Origin: Oceanobacillus jordanicus
GTDB lineage: Bacteria; Bacillota; Bacilli; Bacillales; Amphibacillaceae
Direction of reading: 5' to 3'
DNA: 64,000 nucleotides
Assembly: GCF_022095695.1 (NCBI RefSeq)
Contig: NZ_JAIFZM010000002.1
Span: 310,001-374,000, forward strand
Shown here: piece by piece, positions 53,340 through 60,890 of the stretch
Layout: each line of letters starts with the position of its first letter
Numbering within the stretch: position 1 is the first letter of the stretch
The notes under the pieces: model-generated
Seen by the model: only the letters and a program-made list of their open reading frames with translations
Databases searched by the model: none
Told to the model about the DNA's origin: nothing
Made by a program: the position numbers and the translations under genes

Positions 53340-54356
53340 ATGTCAAAGTATTTTAGTGCGCTTGTTGTGGATAAAACGGAGGAGGTTTTTTCAGTAAATA
53401 TTGAACCATTATCTTTTGAAGACCTCCCAGATGGAGAGGTAACGATTCGTGTTCATTATTCAAGTGTAAACTACAAAGATGGATTATCAAGTATCCCAAA
53501 TGGAAATATTGTTCAATCATACCCTTTTATTCCTGGAGTTGACCTTGCAGGAATAGTGACTTCATCAAAGGATGCTCGATATAAAGAAGGTGATAAAGTT
53601 ATTGTAACAAGCTATGAGTTAGGAGTTTCCCATTATGGAGGTTACAGTGAATATGCAAGGGTTCCCGGCGAATGGGTCGTACCTTTACCCCAAAATCTTT
53701 CACTAAGAGAGGCAATGATATTTGGAACTGCTGGGTTTACTGCTGCTCTTTCCATCCACCAATTGGAGGCAAACGGATTAACACCAGAAGATGGAAATAT
53801 ATTAGTTACTGGAGCAACTGGTGGGGTAGGTAGTATGGCAGTTTCCATGCTCGCGAAACGCAATTATAATGTTACGGCAAGTACAGGAAAAGAATCCGAA
53901 TTTAATTACTTAAAAGAACTCGGAGCAAAAGAGATTATCTCTCGTGAAGAAGTTGCACCAGAAAAAATTCGACCTCTTGGACAGCAACGGTGGGCAGGTG
54001 CTATTGACCCTGTAGGTGGTAAAACATTGGCTTCAGTTTTAAGCAATATTAAATACGGAGGATCAGTTGCTGTAAGTGGGTTAACTGGTGGTGTAGATGT
54101 ACCAACAACTGTGTTTCCATTTATCCTTAGAGGGGTCAGTTTATTAGGGATAGATTCAGTATATTGCCCGAAGAAATTAAGAGAAACTTTATGGAAACGA
54201 ATGGCTGATGACTTAAAGCCAGAAGGACTAGGGGATATAGCGAATGAAGTGCTATTCCAAGACCTGCCTAAGACGTTATCTGATATTTTAGAAGGAAAAG
54301 TTAGAGGACGAACAATTGTGAATATAAAAGATAAAGAATATAATAACTCTCTTTAA
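53340..54356 (+). CDS. YhdH/YhfP-type quinone oxidoreductase (AcuI-like)
   Basis: The 338-residue medium-chain reductase without zinc has the YhdH/YhfP family pattern: LPDGEVTIRVHYSSVNYKDGLS, PFIPGVDLAGIV, VTGATGGVGSMAVSMLAKRNYNVTASTGK and FILRGVSLLGIDSVYCP. Members act as quinone or acryloyl-CoA reductases using NADPH. It is under the divergent TetR gene, so a xenobiotic or electrophile is a plausible inducer (inference). CAGAAAGGAAT precedes ATG 53340. Confidence 0.92.
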   Translation: MSKYFSALVVDKTEEVFSVNIEPLSFEDLPDGEVTIRVHYSSVNYKDGLSSIPNGNIVQSYPFIPGVDLAGIVTSSKDARYKEGDKVIVTSYELGVSHYGGYSEYARVPGEWVVPLPQNLSLREAMIFGTAGFTAALSIHQLEANGLTPEDGNILVTGATGGVGSMAVSMLAKRNYNVTASTGKESEFNYLKELGAKEIISREEVAPEKIRPLGQQRWAGAIDPVGGKTLASVLSNIKYGGSVAVSGLTGGVDVPTTVFPFILRGVSLLGIDSVYCPKKLRETLWKRMADDLKPEGLGDIANEVLFQDLPKTLSDILEGKVRGRTIVNIKDKEYNNSL

Positions 54357-54376
54357 TATAAGTTTGAGTAGTAGCT

Positions 54377-54420
54377 AGAGCTGAAGTCCAAGTCTGACAT
54401 CAGCTCTTTATTAATTTTTA
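54377..54420 (+). terminator. Terminator after the quinone oxidoreductase
   Basis: AGAGCTGA (54377-54384) and TCAGCTCT (54400-54407) form a perfect 8-bp stem followed by TTATTAATTTTTA. Confidence 0.75.
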
Positions 54421-54625
54421 TATCATAGTATAATATATTCAAACAATCATGAATTTTTGTTATTTAAATGTATGTGGTTTATAAGTAGCTCAAAGTCTTG
54501 GTGATTTTGCTGTTGTTAATTTTTCTTGAAAAGTGTTATGTATGTGTAGTTGTATATTAGCTAATGTGGATTTAGAGTTGAGAAGTATGTTACTTAACTT
54601 AATTGATTAAAGGGGTGGGTCTTTT

Positions 54626-55114
54626 ATTAAGACAAAAGTTATTGAATACTTATTTAACGGAGAAAAGTATAAACTCTCGAGAGCCTTTCTTACCATTTTG
54701 TTACTTTTAGTTGCCTTATATCTATCGTATGTTTTTGAAGTTCCTATAATTGATGTTTTCGTACCTCTTTTAATCTTTACATTGGTGTTGGCTGTATTTC
54801 AAATAACGTGGTACAACAAGAAAAAGAACATCAAAACAATGGCTAGGGATTGGGTAGTAATCGTAATATGTTTAATTATTTTGATGATATGGGGTTTTGT
54901 AAAGTTGCAAGAAAACAAATTAGAAAATGAAGTTTATAATGTGATTGAAGAAAAAGTTCAAGATGAAACGTTTACTATAGAATTTATAGATGAAGTGGAC
55001 TACTACGAAGAAAAATACTTTGTTGTCAGCTATACCATTAAAGGTGACCCAACTGAATATTTGGAATGGTATTATCGGAAAGATGGAGAATGGCTTCAAG
55101 ATGAAACAAAATAA
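54626..55114 (+). CDS. Small membrane protein with extracellular tail, probable ATT start
   Basis: The frame is open after a TAA at 54608. A strong AAGGGGTGGG site ends at 54619, and the only start-like codon at the right spacing is ATT 54626; no ATG/GTG precedes TTG 54698. The 162-residue product (from ATT) has a basic N-terminus, a first segment LTILLLLVALYLSYVF, two more hydrophobic segments (VPLLIFTLVLAVFQITW and WVVIVICLIILMIWGFV) and an acidic C-terminal tail (DETFTIEFIDEVDYYEEKYF). Family unknown. Confidence 0.55.
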   Translation: MKTKVIEYLFNGEKYKLSRAFLTILLLLVALYLSYVFEVPIIDVFVPLLIFTLVLAVFQITWYNKKKNIKTMARDWVVIVICLIILMIWGFVKLQENKLENEVYNVIEEKVQDETFTIEFIDEVDYYEEKYFVVSYTIKGDPTEYLEWYYRKDGEWLQDETK

Positions 55115-55304
55115 ATTGGATAGGATAGGAAAAAATTAGTTTTAATTAAGACTACTTTATATTATAAAGAACATGATTAAACCTCAATGTGGCCAATCCA
55201 TTGTCGGTGTATATTACAACAACACAAATACAGAGAAAAAAGTGTACAAACATGGAATTTATGGTAAAGTAAACATAGAAGAATAAAAAGTGCATATCAT
55301 AATA

Positions 55305-55437
55305 AAGACCGCCCATGCTGTAACATGGAACGGTCATAATAGACCGAACCCCGTCAAGAGGGGCTAGGCGCATTAAAGGAAGAGATAATCCCTCAAAGGC
55401 CGTTCAAACCACATGAGGGATTATTTTTTATTTTTAT
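55305..55437 (+). ncRNA. Candidate antisense antitoxin RNA (RatA-like arrangement)
   Basis: This segment can fold into consecutive hairpins: GACCG..CATG (55307-) / CATG..CGGTC (ending 55335), CCCC/GGGG (55349-55363), then a terminator ATAATCCCTC (55385-55394) / GAGGGATTAT (55415-55424) followed by TTTTTATTTTT. Its 3' end overlaps the stop codon and 3' untranslated region of the convergent 27-residue toxin-like ORF. This is the layout of the txpA/RatA and bsrG/SR4 type I systems. The 5' end is not defined. Confidence 0.5.
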
Positions 55438-55504
55438 CGGACATGATAAACGCAATCAGCATGCCAAATGAAACCATTAGCATTAGAACGCTTATTATAT
55501 CCAT
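55421..55504 (-). CDS. Small hydrophobic holin-like toxin (type I TA candidate)
   Basis: A 27-residue peptide, MDIISVLMLMVSFGMLIAF followed by IMSDKNKK, starts at ATG 55504 behind a strong GGGAGGTGG site. The single membrane helix with the 'LMvSFGmLIaFI' core and a short charged tail is typical of the putative holin-like toxin (TxpA/BsrG-type) family. A GC-rich hairpin in the 5' leader (55521-55545) could hide the ribosome binding site. The frame is too short for routine gene callers. Confidence 0.65.
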   Translation of the reverse strand: MDIISVLMLMVSFGMLIAFIMSDKNKK

Positions 55505-55630
55505 AGGCGCCACCTCCCTTCTCGGAAATTCCGGAGAAGGTTTCCAGTGCGCCACCCCTCATGTGAAGCCAGTCTATTAAACTCAATTATAACATATTGC
55601 TATCATTCTATAGCAATTTTCATTAAATAA

Positions 55631-55771
55631 ATAAGCAGTGGTTATGCCGCTTTAGGAACAGTTTTTGACATAGTCGCAGGCGGTGATTTAATGATTGAAA
55701 TTGATAAAACACAATATAAGAAACTCAGTAGTGCTCAAAAAAATATAGAATCCGCACCATATTCATCTTAA
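55631..55771 (+). pseudogene. Protein C-terminus remnant, possibly of a secreted toxin
   Basis: A 46-codon frame, closed by TAA upstream and with no usable start, reads ISSGYAALGTVFDIVAGG, then DLMIEIDKTQYKKLSSAQKN and IESAPYSS before TAA. It is protein-like and ends cleanly. The pattern recalls C-termini of LXG/polymorphic-toxin-type proteins but I am not sure. The rest of the large gap 55115-55955 holds the candidate toxin-antitoxin locus and a hairpin near 55779-55812. Confidence 0.35.
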
Positions 55772-55955
55772 AAACGGAGTCCTTTGCACATCTCATGAGG
55801 GCTTCTTTTTTTTCTGTCACAAAAACATGACGAAAGTATTATTTTTCAAAAACGCACAGTGATTACTACCTTTCTTTAGTCCCTCTAGGTATACTAAACG
55901 CAGAGAACATAGGGGACAGGAGACTTGTCTCGATTGAAACAGGGGAGTGTTTGAG

Positions 55956-57323
55956 TTGAGGAAATTATTTATGGTAATCGTTATTGTATTGTTGATCAGT
56001 GGCTGCGTAAAAGAGAAGGACGCAACTAGTGAGACTAAAGGAGAACCGGATCAGACTTTAGAGCAGGAGAATGAAACGGAAGCGACCGATACGGCGCAAG
56101 ATGAAGAAGAGGGTGATGCTGAGAAGGCTACGTCGGAGCTTGGCGATTTAGAAGTGAAGCTAAGTGGTGAAGCAATAATTGAGGAGGACCAAATAAGAAT
56201 AGAAGGGGAAAGCAATCTGCTACCTGGTTCAAGTATCTATTCAAGTGGTGTGACGGATGGTGGCTTTGCCTCTTCTACGTTTATTGATACGGCAGAAGTT
56301 CAAGAGGATGGAAGCTTTTCCTTTGAATTTTCCGGGATAAGCACAAGTACTACCGTTAAGTTGAATTTATATACCAATAACCAGACAGAGGAGCATTACG
56401 GGGAAAACTTGGAGAAGGCAACAGGGCCACAAGTGTATGTAACAGATACACATGGCGCGTTCGAAGTGAAGGCGGAATTCTATATTGATGTAGATCAGCC
56501 CATGCCATATACGATTCCAATCGAAATTCCACAATGGAAAGAAAAGCCGGATGATTATGGAGAGCCGGAAGTTTGGATGGAAGCAGATGTGGACAGCGAT
56601 CACCGCTACCTCTATTTTAAAGGAAAAAGTAATCTGGTGGAAGGCACAAAAGTTGGTGGAAATCTGCTAAAGGCTTCTGGCATTATTGATGCATTTTCAT
56701 TTGGATTTACGCGGGTAAATCCGGATGGCACATTTGAATTACGGGTACCGTATCATAAGCTGCAAAAAGGTATGTACATGCCGATACGCTTTGAGCCGAA
56801 GAACAACAGCTGGGAAGATGTATTGAATACATATGGCGAGCATGGGGAGAAGCTGAAGGGCGAACTTGTTGAAGAGGATGGAGAAGATCAATATGTGGAG
56901 TTGATCGTAGAAATCGATGCACCGGACTTTGACCCTCCTAAAGACGTAGGCTTGACAGTAGAGGATGAGGAAGTAAAAATACAAATGCCTGATGACTTAC
57001 TGTTTGATTTTGACGAAAGTACCTTAAAAGCAGATGCTAAGGAAACACTTAATGATGTGATGAAAGATTTACAGAAATTAGATGAGAATACGGAAATTCA
57101 AATCAATGGACATACCGATAATGTCGGCGATTCGGATTATAATTTGAACTTATCAAAGGAAAGGGCGGAAGCAGTTTGGGCCTATCTAGAAAAAAGTGGT
57201 GATGTGACTGGACTGGATGTGCAAATTGAAGGATTTGGCGACACCAAACCTATTGCTTCTAATAAAGAAGAAGATGGCCAAGAGCGAAATCGCCGAGTAG
57301 AAATTGTGATTAATCCCAAGTAG
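55956..57323 (+). CDS. Lipoprotein with C-terminal OmpA-like peptidoglycan-binding domain
   Basis: The 455-residue protein starts at TTG 55956 (AGGGGAG 8 bases upstream; GTG 55947 less likely) with a lipoprotein signal whose lipobox is LISGC. A Glu/Thr-rich linker follows, then two repeated beta-domains (LSGEAIIEEDQIRIEGESNLLPGS and VDSDHRYLYFKGKSNLVEGT show the repeat), and an OmpA_C domain: LFDFDESTLKADAKETL, INGHTDNVGDSDYNLNLSKERAEAV and GFGDTKPIASN...RNRRVEI. OmpA domains bind peptidoglycan diaminopimelate. In a Gram-positive lipoprotein it would link membrane and wall. Confidence 0.88.
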   Translation: MRKLFMVIVIVLLISGCVKEKDATSETKGEPDQTLEQENETEATDTAQDEEEGDAEKATSELGDLEVKLSGEAIIEEDQIRIEGESNLLPGSSIYSSGVTDGGFASSTFIDTAEVQEDGSFSFEFSGISTSTTVKLNLYTNNQTEEHYGENLEKATGPQVYVTDTHGAFEVKAEFYIDVDQPMPYTIPIEIPQWKEKPDDYGEPEVWMEADVDSDHRYLYFKGKSNLVEGTKVGGNLLKASGIIDAFSFGFTRVNPDGTFELRVPYHKLQKGMYMPIRFEPKNNSWEDVLNTYGEHGEKLKGELVEEDGEDQYVELIVEIDAPDFDPPKDVGLTVEDEEVKIQMPDDLLFDFDESTLKADAKETLNDVMKDLQKLDENTEIQINGHTDNVGDSDYNLNLSKERAEAVWAYLEKSGDVTGLDVQIEGFGDTKPIASNKEEDGQERNRRVEIVINPK

Positions 57324-57360
57324 AGATCGTAATACATGAACAAAGAGGTCAATTTTAAAA

Positions 57361-57388
57361 GGAGCAAAACAGTTTGCTCCTTTTATTT
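57361..57388 (+). terminator. Terminator after OmpA-like lipoprotein gene
   Basis: GGAGCAAA (57361-57368) and TTTGCTCC (57373-57380) form a perfect 8-bp stem over ACAG, followed by TTTTATTTT. Confidence 0.9.
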
Positions 57389-57393
57389 TGCAG

Positions 57394-57522
57394 TTATTTC
57401 TTCTTCAGCTGCCTGAGATATCCCATGGAAGAGGCATATGCTGCTGTTCTTGCAGGGACCCCTTTTTTCATTAAGTTCTCTGCGGTTTCTTCAATCATTT
57501 CTCCAGCACCTTTGTTTTTCAA
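57394..57522 (-). CDS. Small 42-residue protein, unknown
   Basis: TTG 57522 has an excellent AAAGGAGGG site 7 bases upstream. The product MKNKGAGEMIEETAENLMKK then GVPARTAAYASSMGYLRQLKKK is amphipathic, charged and protein-like. It is convergent with the OmpA-like gene and uses the shared terminator region. I do not recognise a family. A longer frame from 57615 exists but lacks a start site. Confidence 0.5.
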   Translation of the reverse strand: MKNKGAGEMIEETAENLMKKGVPARTAAYASSMGYLRQLKKK

Positions 57523-57713
57523 AGCAGACCCTCCTTTCTCGTTTATTATCTGTGGAGTAGGAGAAATTATTTGCCAAGTTCCTGGAATGCTTGGAATAGT
57601 GTCTTTACCATGCATACATGGATATCTAGAGTTTATTGCTTTAAGTATCCGTAATTTTCGGACATTTTTATAGATTTGTAGGATATTAAGAATAAAGTGA
57701 AATTGTTACACTT

Positions 57714-57729
57714 TATGTAAGCGCTTAAT
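57714..57729 (+). promoter_or_regulatory. cre-like site before the sugar ABC operon
   Basis: TATGTAAGCGCTTAAT matches the cre consensus except at the CA near its 3' end and is nearly palindromic (TTAAGCGCTTA-like core). It sits 20-30 bases upstream of the ABC solute-binding protein start, where CcpA or a LacI-family repressor would act. Confidence 0.5.
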
Positions 57730-57747
57730 GATTAAGGGGGGAACAAA

Positions 57748-59028
57748 ATGAGAGCATTAAAATTTTTATTTTTAGGAGTAGTGGTAGCGTTCGTTTTAGC
57801 TGCATGTGCCGATAGTGAAGAAACCCAGTCTAAGGAAGGGGTAATTGAATTAACACTGTGGAATGACTGGACAGAGGACCGTCCAGAAAATACGGTTTAC
57901 AAAGATATTATTGAAAAATTCAATGCGGAACACGATGATATTGAGATTATAAGTGAAAGCACTCCTCATGACGACTATGAGATTAAATTGCGGACACAGG
58001 CTGCTGGGAATCAATTGCCCGATTTGATGCGCGTATGGCCTGGAACGAGAATCGAGCCATTCGTCGAGGGGGATGCCCTGTTACCGTTAAACCCCATTAT
58101 TGATCATTGGGAAGGGACAATTCCCGAGGAGATCTTACAGGATTATGCATTAGGAGAAAATTACTATGCAATTCCATCTAATGTTAGTGAAACAAGTCTG
58201 ATTTTCTATAACAAACAGCTTGTAAGTGAAGCAGGATTTGAAGAATTTCCGGCAACCTATAAGGAACTTAAGGAATTAGTAGATAGCTTGAATAGCGATA
58301 ATGTTACGCCGATCTCTGTTGGGAATAAAGCAATTTGGCCATTACAATCTGTCTTTATTTCTGGAATTGCGGATCGTTATACAGGGAGTGACTTCCTCCA
58401 CAATGTATTGAATGAGGATGGAACGTTTGAAAATGAACAATTTATTAATGCCCTAACTGTCATTGATGATTTGACCAAATCTGGAGCATTTAATGAAGAT
58501 ATGAATACGATTGACGAAGCTCAATCTAGAAATGAATTTATTAAAGGGTCAACTGCGATGCATTTTGCAGGCTCCTGGGCTATTGGGCCAATCATGGATA
58601 GTGTAGATGATCTGGAGAATATTGGTGTTGCACCTTTTCCTTCCTTTGAAGGTGGAGAGGGAGACGCATCTAAAATTTCTGGAGTCGCCGGTGGTGGAAT
58701 TGCCGTTAATAGCCAACTTAGCGAAGAAGAGCAGGAGGCAGCATTTGAGTTTCTTAAATTTTACTATAGTGAAGAACTGTTCCAAGAATTAGTCAAGGCA
58801 AATATTATCGTTCCAGCTGATGTAGAAATGGACGATAGTATACCAGAAGTGTTTAAGGAGGCAAACAGCTTAGCTCAAAATGGGCTCTCACCTGTTTATG
58901 ATGCGACCTTATCACCGGAGTTGACGGACATTATTAATAATGGGCTTCAATCCATTACAATTGGGGATACAACACCAGAAGAGCTTGCAGCAGAAATGCA
59001 AGCGGAATTGGAAAAAGCGAATGAATAA
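57748..59028 (+). CDS. ABC sugar transporter substrate-binding lipoprotein
   Basis: The 426-residue solute-binding protein (family 1) has a lipoprotein signal ending VLAAC, then LTLWNDWTEDRPENTVYKDIIEKFNAEHDDIEI, a mid-protein NEFIKGSTAMHFAGSWAIG and ISGVAGGGIAVNSQ. It captures an oligosaccharide and delivers it to the permease pair encoded downstream. No ATPase gene is in the operon; a shared MsmX-type ATPase is expected. A 12-bp hairpin follows its stop codon. Confidence 0.93.
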   Translation: MRALKFLFLGVVVAFVLAACADSEETQSKEGVIELTLWNDWTEDRPENTVYKDIIEKFNAEHDDIEIISESTPHDDYEIKLRTQAAGNQLPDLMRVWPGTRIEPFVEGDALLPLNPIIDHWEGTIPEEILQDYALGENYYAIPSNVSETSLIFYNKQLVSEAGFEEFPATYKELKELVDSLNSDNVTPISVGNKAIWPLQSVFISGIADRYTGSDFLHNVLNEDGTFENEQFINALTVIDDLTKSGAFNEDMNTIDEAQSRNEFIKGSTAMHFAGSWAIGPIMDSVDDLENIGVAPFPSFEGGEGDASKISGVAGGGIAVNSQLSEEEQEAAFEFLKFYYSEELFQELVKANIIVPADVEMDDSIPEVFKEANSLAQNGLSPVYDATLSPELTDIINNGLQSITIGDTTPEELAAEMQAELEKANE

Positions 59029-59038
59029 TCAATTTATA

Positions 59039-59069
59039 CACAGGTTGCCGGTTTTTACGGCAGCCTGTG
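59039..59069 (+). repeat. Intercistronic hairpin after the binding-protein gene
   Basis: CACAGGTTGCCG (59039-59050) pairs with CGGCAGCCTGTG (59058-59069), 12 bp with one G-U, and no T-tract follows. Such hairpins usually protect the binding-protein message and raise it above the permease message. Confidence 0.7.
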
Positions 59070-59088
59070 AAAATTGGAGGACGAAAAG

Positions 59089-59964
59089 ATGCAGCTAACA
59101 CATAAAAGTAAAGCAGCAATCATGATCGGTTTACTTCCCGCCTTTCTGATTTATGCTGTCTTTGCCATTTATCCCATTTTGCAATCCTTTTATTACTCCT
59201 TGATGGAATGGGATGGATTTACTGATATGACCTTTGTTGGTCTAGATAACTTTCGGAATCTATTTGAAGATCCTTTGTTTTGGAATTCGGTTAAAAATAA
59301 TATCTACGTTGTGCTTGCCTCTGTTTTAGGTCAGATACCACTTGCGTTGTTCTTTGCACTTTTACTCAATCGTAAGATAAAAGGACTTAAATTCTTTAGA
59401 ACGGTTGGCTTTCTCCCGGTGGTACTTTCAACGGTCGTTATCTCATTAACTTGGAGCTTGATTTATAATTCTCAGAATGGAATGTTAAACGAAATTCTGA
59501 GAAACATTGGACTTGGTGTGATGGCACAAAACTGGCTTGGTGATACGAAGTGGGTAATGGCCGCCGTCTTGGTTACCGTCATTTGGCAATTTATCGGGCT
59601 TTACTTAATTATTTTTCTTGCTGCATTACAGAATGTACCAACAGAAGTTTTAGAAGCAGCAAAAATGGACGGAGCTTCTGAATGGACGACAACCTTTAAA
59701 ATTACAATCCCAATGATCTGGCATACGATTATTGTTGCGGTAATTCTATGCATCTCCGGGAGTCTAAAGACGTTTGATCTTATTTATGTCATGACAAATG
59801 GTGGGCCAGCTCATTCTTCTGATGTAATGGCACTCTATATGTTTAATGAAACATTCAATAAACTGCAATATGGATATGGTAGTGCGGTTTCTGTATTCAT
59901 CTTCTTCTTTAGTCTTATATTAATTTTTATTGTTACGAAGTTATTTGGTAGGAAACTAATTTAA
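59089..59964 (+). CDS. ABC sugar transporter permease (MalF-type)
   Basis: The 291-residue permease has six membrane segments and the ABC permease motif EAAKMDGASEWTTTFKITIPMIW, as in MalF/LacF/MsmF proteins of carbohydrate uptake CUT1 systems. ATG 59089 is used (GGAGG 8 bases upstream) rather than the longer TTG frame from 59074. Its partner is encoded 12 bases downstream. Confidence 0.94.
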   Translation: MQLTHKSKAAIMIGLLPAFLIYAVFAIYPILQSFYYSLMEWDGFTDMTFVGLDNFRNLFEDPLFWNSVKNNIYVVLASVLGQIPLALFFALLLNRKIKGLKFFRTVGFLPVVLSTVVISLTWSLIYNSQNGMLNEILRNIGLGVMAQNWLGDTKWVMAAVLVTVIWQFIGLYLIIFLAALQNVPTEVLEAAKMDGASEWTTTFKITIPMIWHTIIVAVILCISGSLKTFDLIYVMTNGGPAHSSDVMALYMFNETFNKLQYGYGSAVSVFIFFFSLILIFIVTKLFGRKLI

Positions 59965-59976
59965 GGAGGGGTGTGA

Positions 59977-60855
59977 ATGAATTCTACATTACCTATTGAG
60001 AAAAATAAGAACAAACAAAATGAATCAAGAATCAAGAAAAGGGTCACAAGAATTATCATTTATACATTACTGAGCCTGTTTGCACTTATAAATGTCTATC
60101 CCATCGTTTGGATGGCGATAAACTCGTTTAAGTCTGAACAAGAGTTTACGGTTAATCAGTTTGGTTTTCCTTCAAAATTCAACTTTGAAAACTATGCCAA
60201 TGCTTGGGAAATAGCGAATCTCGGTGTGTTATTTAAAAACAGCATTTTTATCTGTGTCACGGCAACCGTTGTTACCGTGATTATAGGAGCTTTGGCCTCT
60301 TATTTCCTGGCCAGGTTTCATTTTAAATTGAATAAGGTTATATATACGTTTTTTATCTTTGGGTTGTTGATACCGATTCATGCCACACTTGTACCGATGT
60401 TTATCCTAATGAAAAACCTTGGGCTGCTCAACACGGAAATTACATTGTTATTTCCTTATATTGCTTTTCATTTGCCGATAACCATTTTTATTTTAACCAG
60501 CTTTATGAGGGCATTTCCAAAGGATATTGAGGAATCTGCCATTATGGATGGTGCTGGGATATTCCGAATCTTTTGGTCCATCATTCTACCAATGTCACGA
60601 CCAGCAGTTGCTACGGTTATCATTCTTAATTTCATATATAATTGGAATGAGTTCTCTTTTGCTTTAGTGCTGATTAATGATCCGGAATTGCAAACATTAC
60701 CACTGGGACTGGCTAATTTTGCAGGGCAATTTACAACTAACTACGGGGCACAAATGGCAGGATTAACGATGTCACTTGTTCCAATTGTGATTTTCTATCT
60801 GTTTTTAGAAAAAGAGATTGTAAATGGTATGACCTCCGGAGCAGTAAAGGGCTAA
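59977..60855 (+). CDS. ABC sugar transporter permease (MalG-type)
   Basis: The 292-residue permease has six membrane segments and the EAA-like motif DIEESAIMDGAGIFRIFWSIILPMSRPA, with NWNEFSFALVLI near the end, typical of MalG-type CUT1 permeases. It pairs with the upstream MalF-type permease. Confidence 0.94.
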   Translation: MNSTLPIEKNKNKQNESRIKKRVTRIIIYTLLSLFALINVYPIVWMAINSFKSEQEFTVNQFGFPSKFNFENYANAWEIANLGVLFKNSIFICVTATVVTVIIGALASYFLARFHFKLNKVIYTFFIFGLLIPIHATLVPMFILMKNLGLLNTEITLLFPYIAFHLPITIFILTSFMRAFPKDIEESAIMDGAGIFRIFWSIILPMSRPAVATVIILNFIYNWNEFSFALVLINDPELQTLPLGLANFAGQFTTNYGAQMAGLTMSLVPIVIFYLFLEKEIVNGMTSGAVKG

Positions 60856-60890
60856 TTGCAGCAATAAAAAGCTAAAGGATAGGTTAAATC

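Noticed and set aside
55152-55373. Minus-strand open frame of 73 codons with hydrophobic residues
   Set aside because: It is antisense to the structured RNA region, has no ribosome site, and the 27-residue frame at 55421-55504 is the better candidate.
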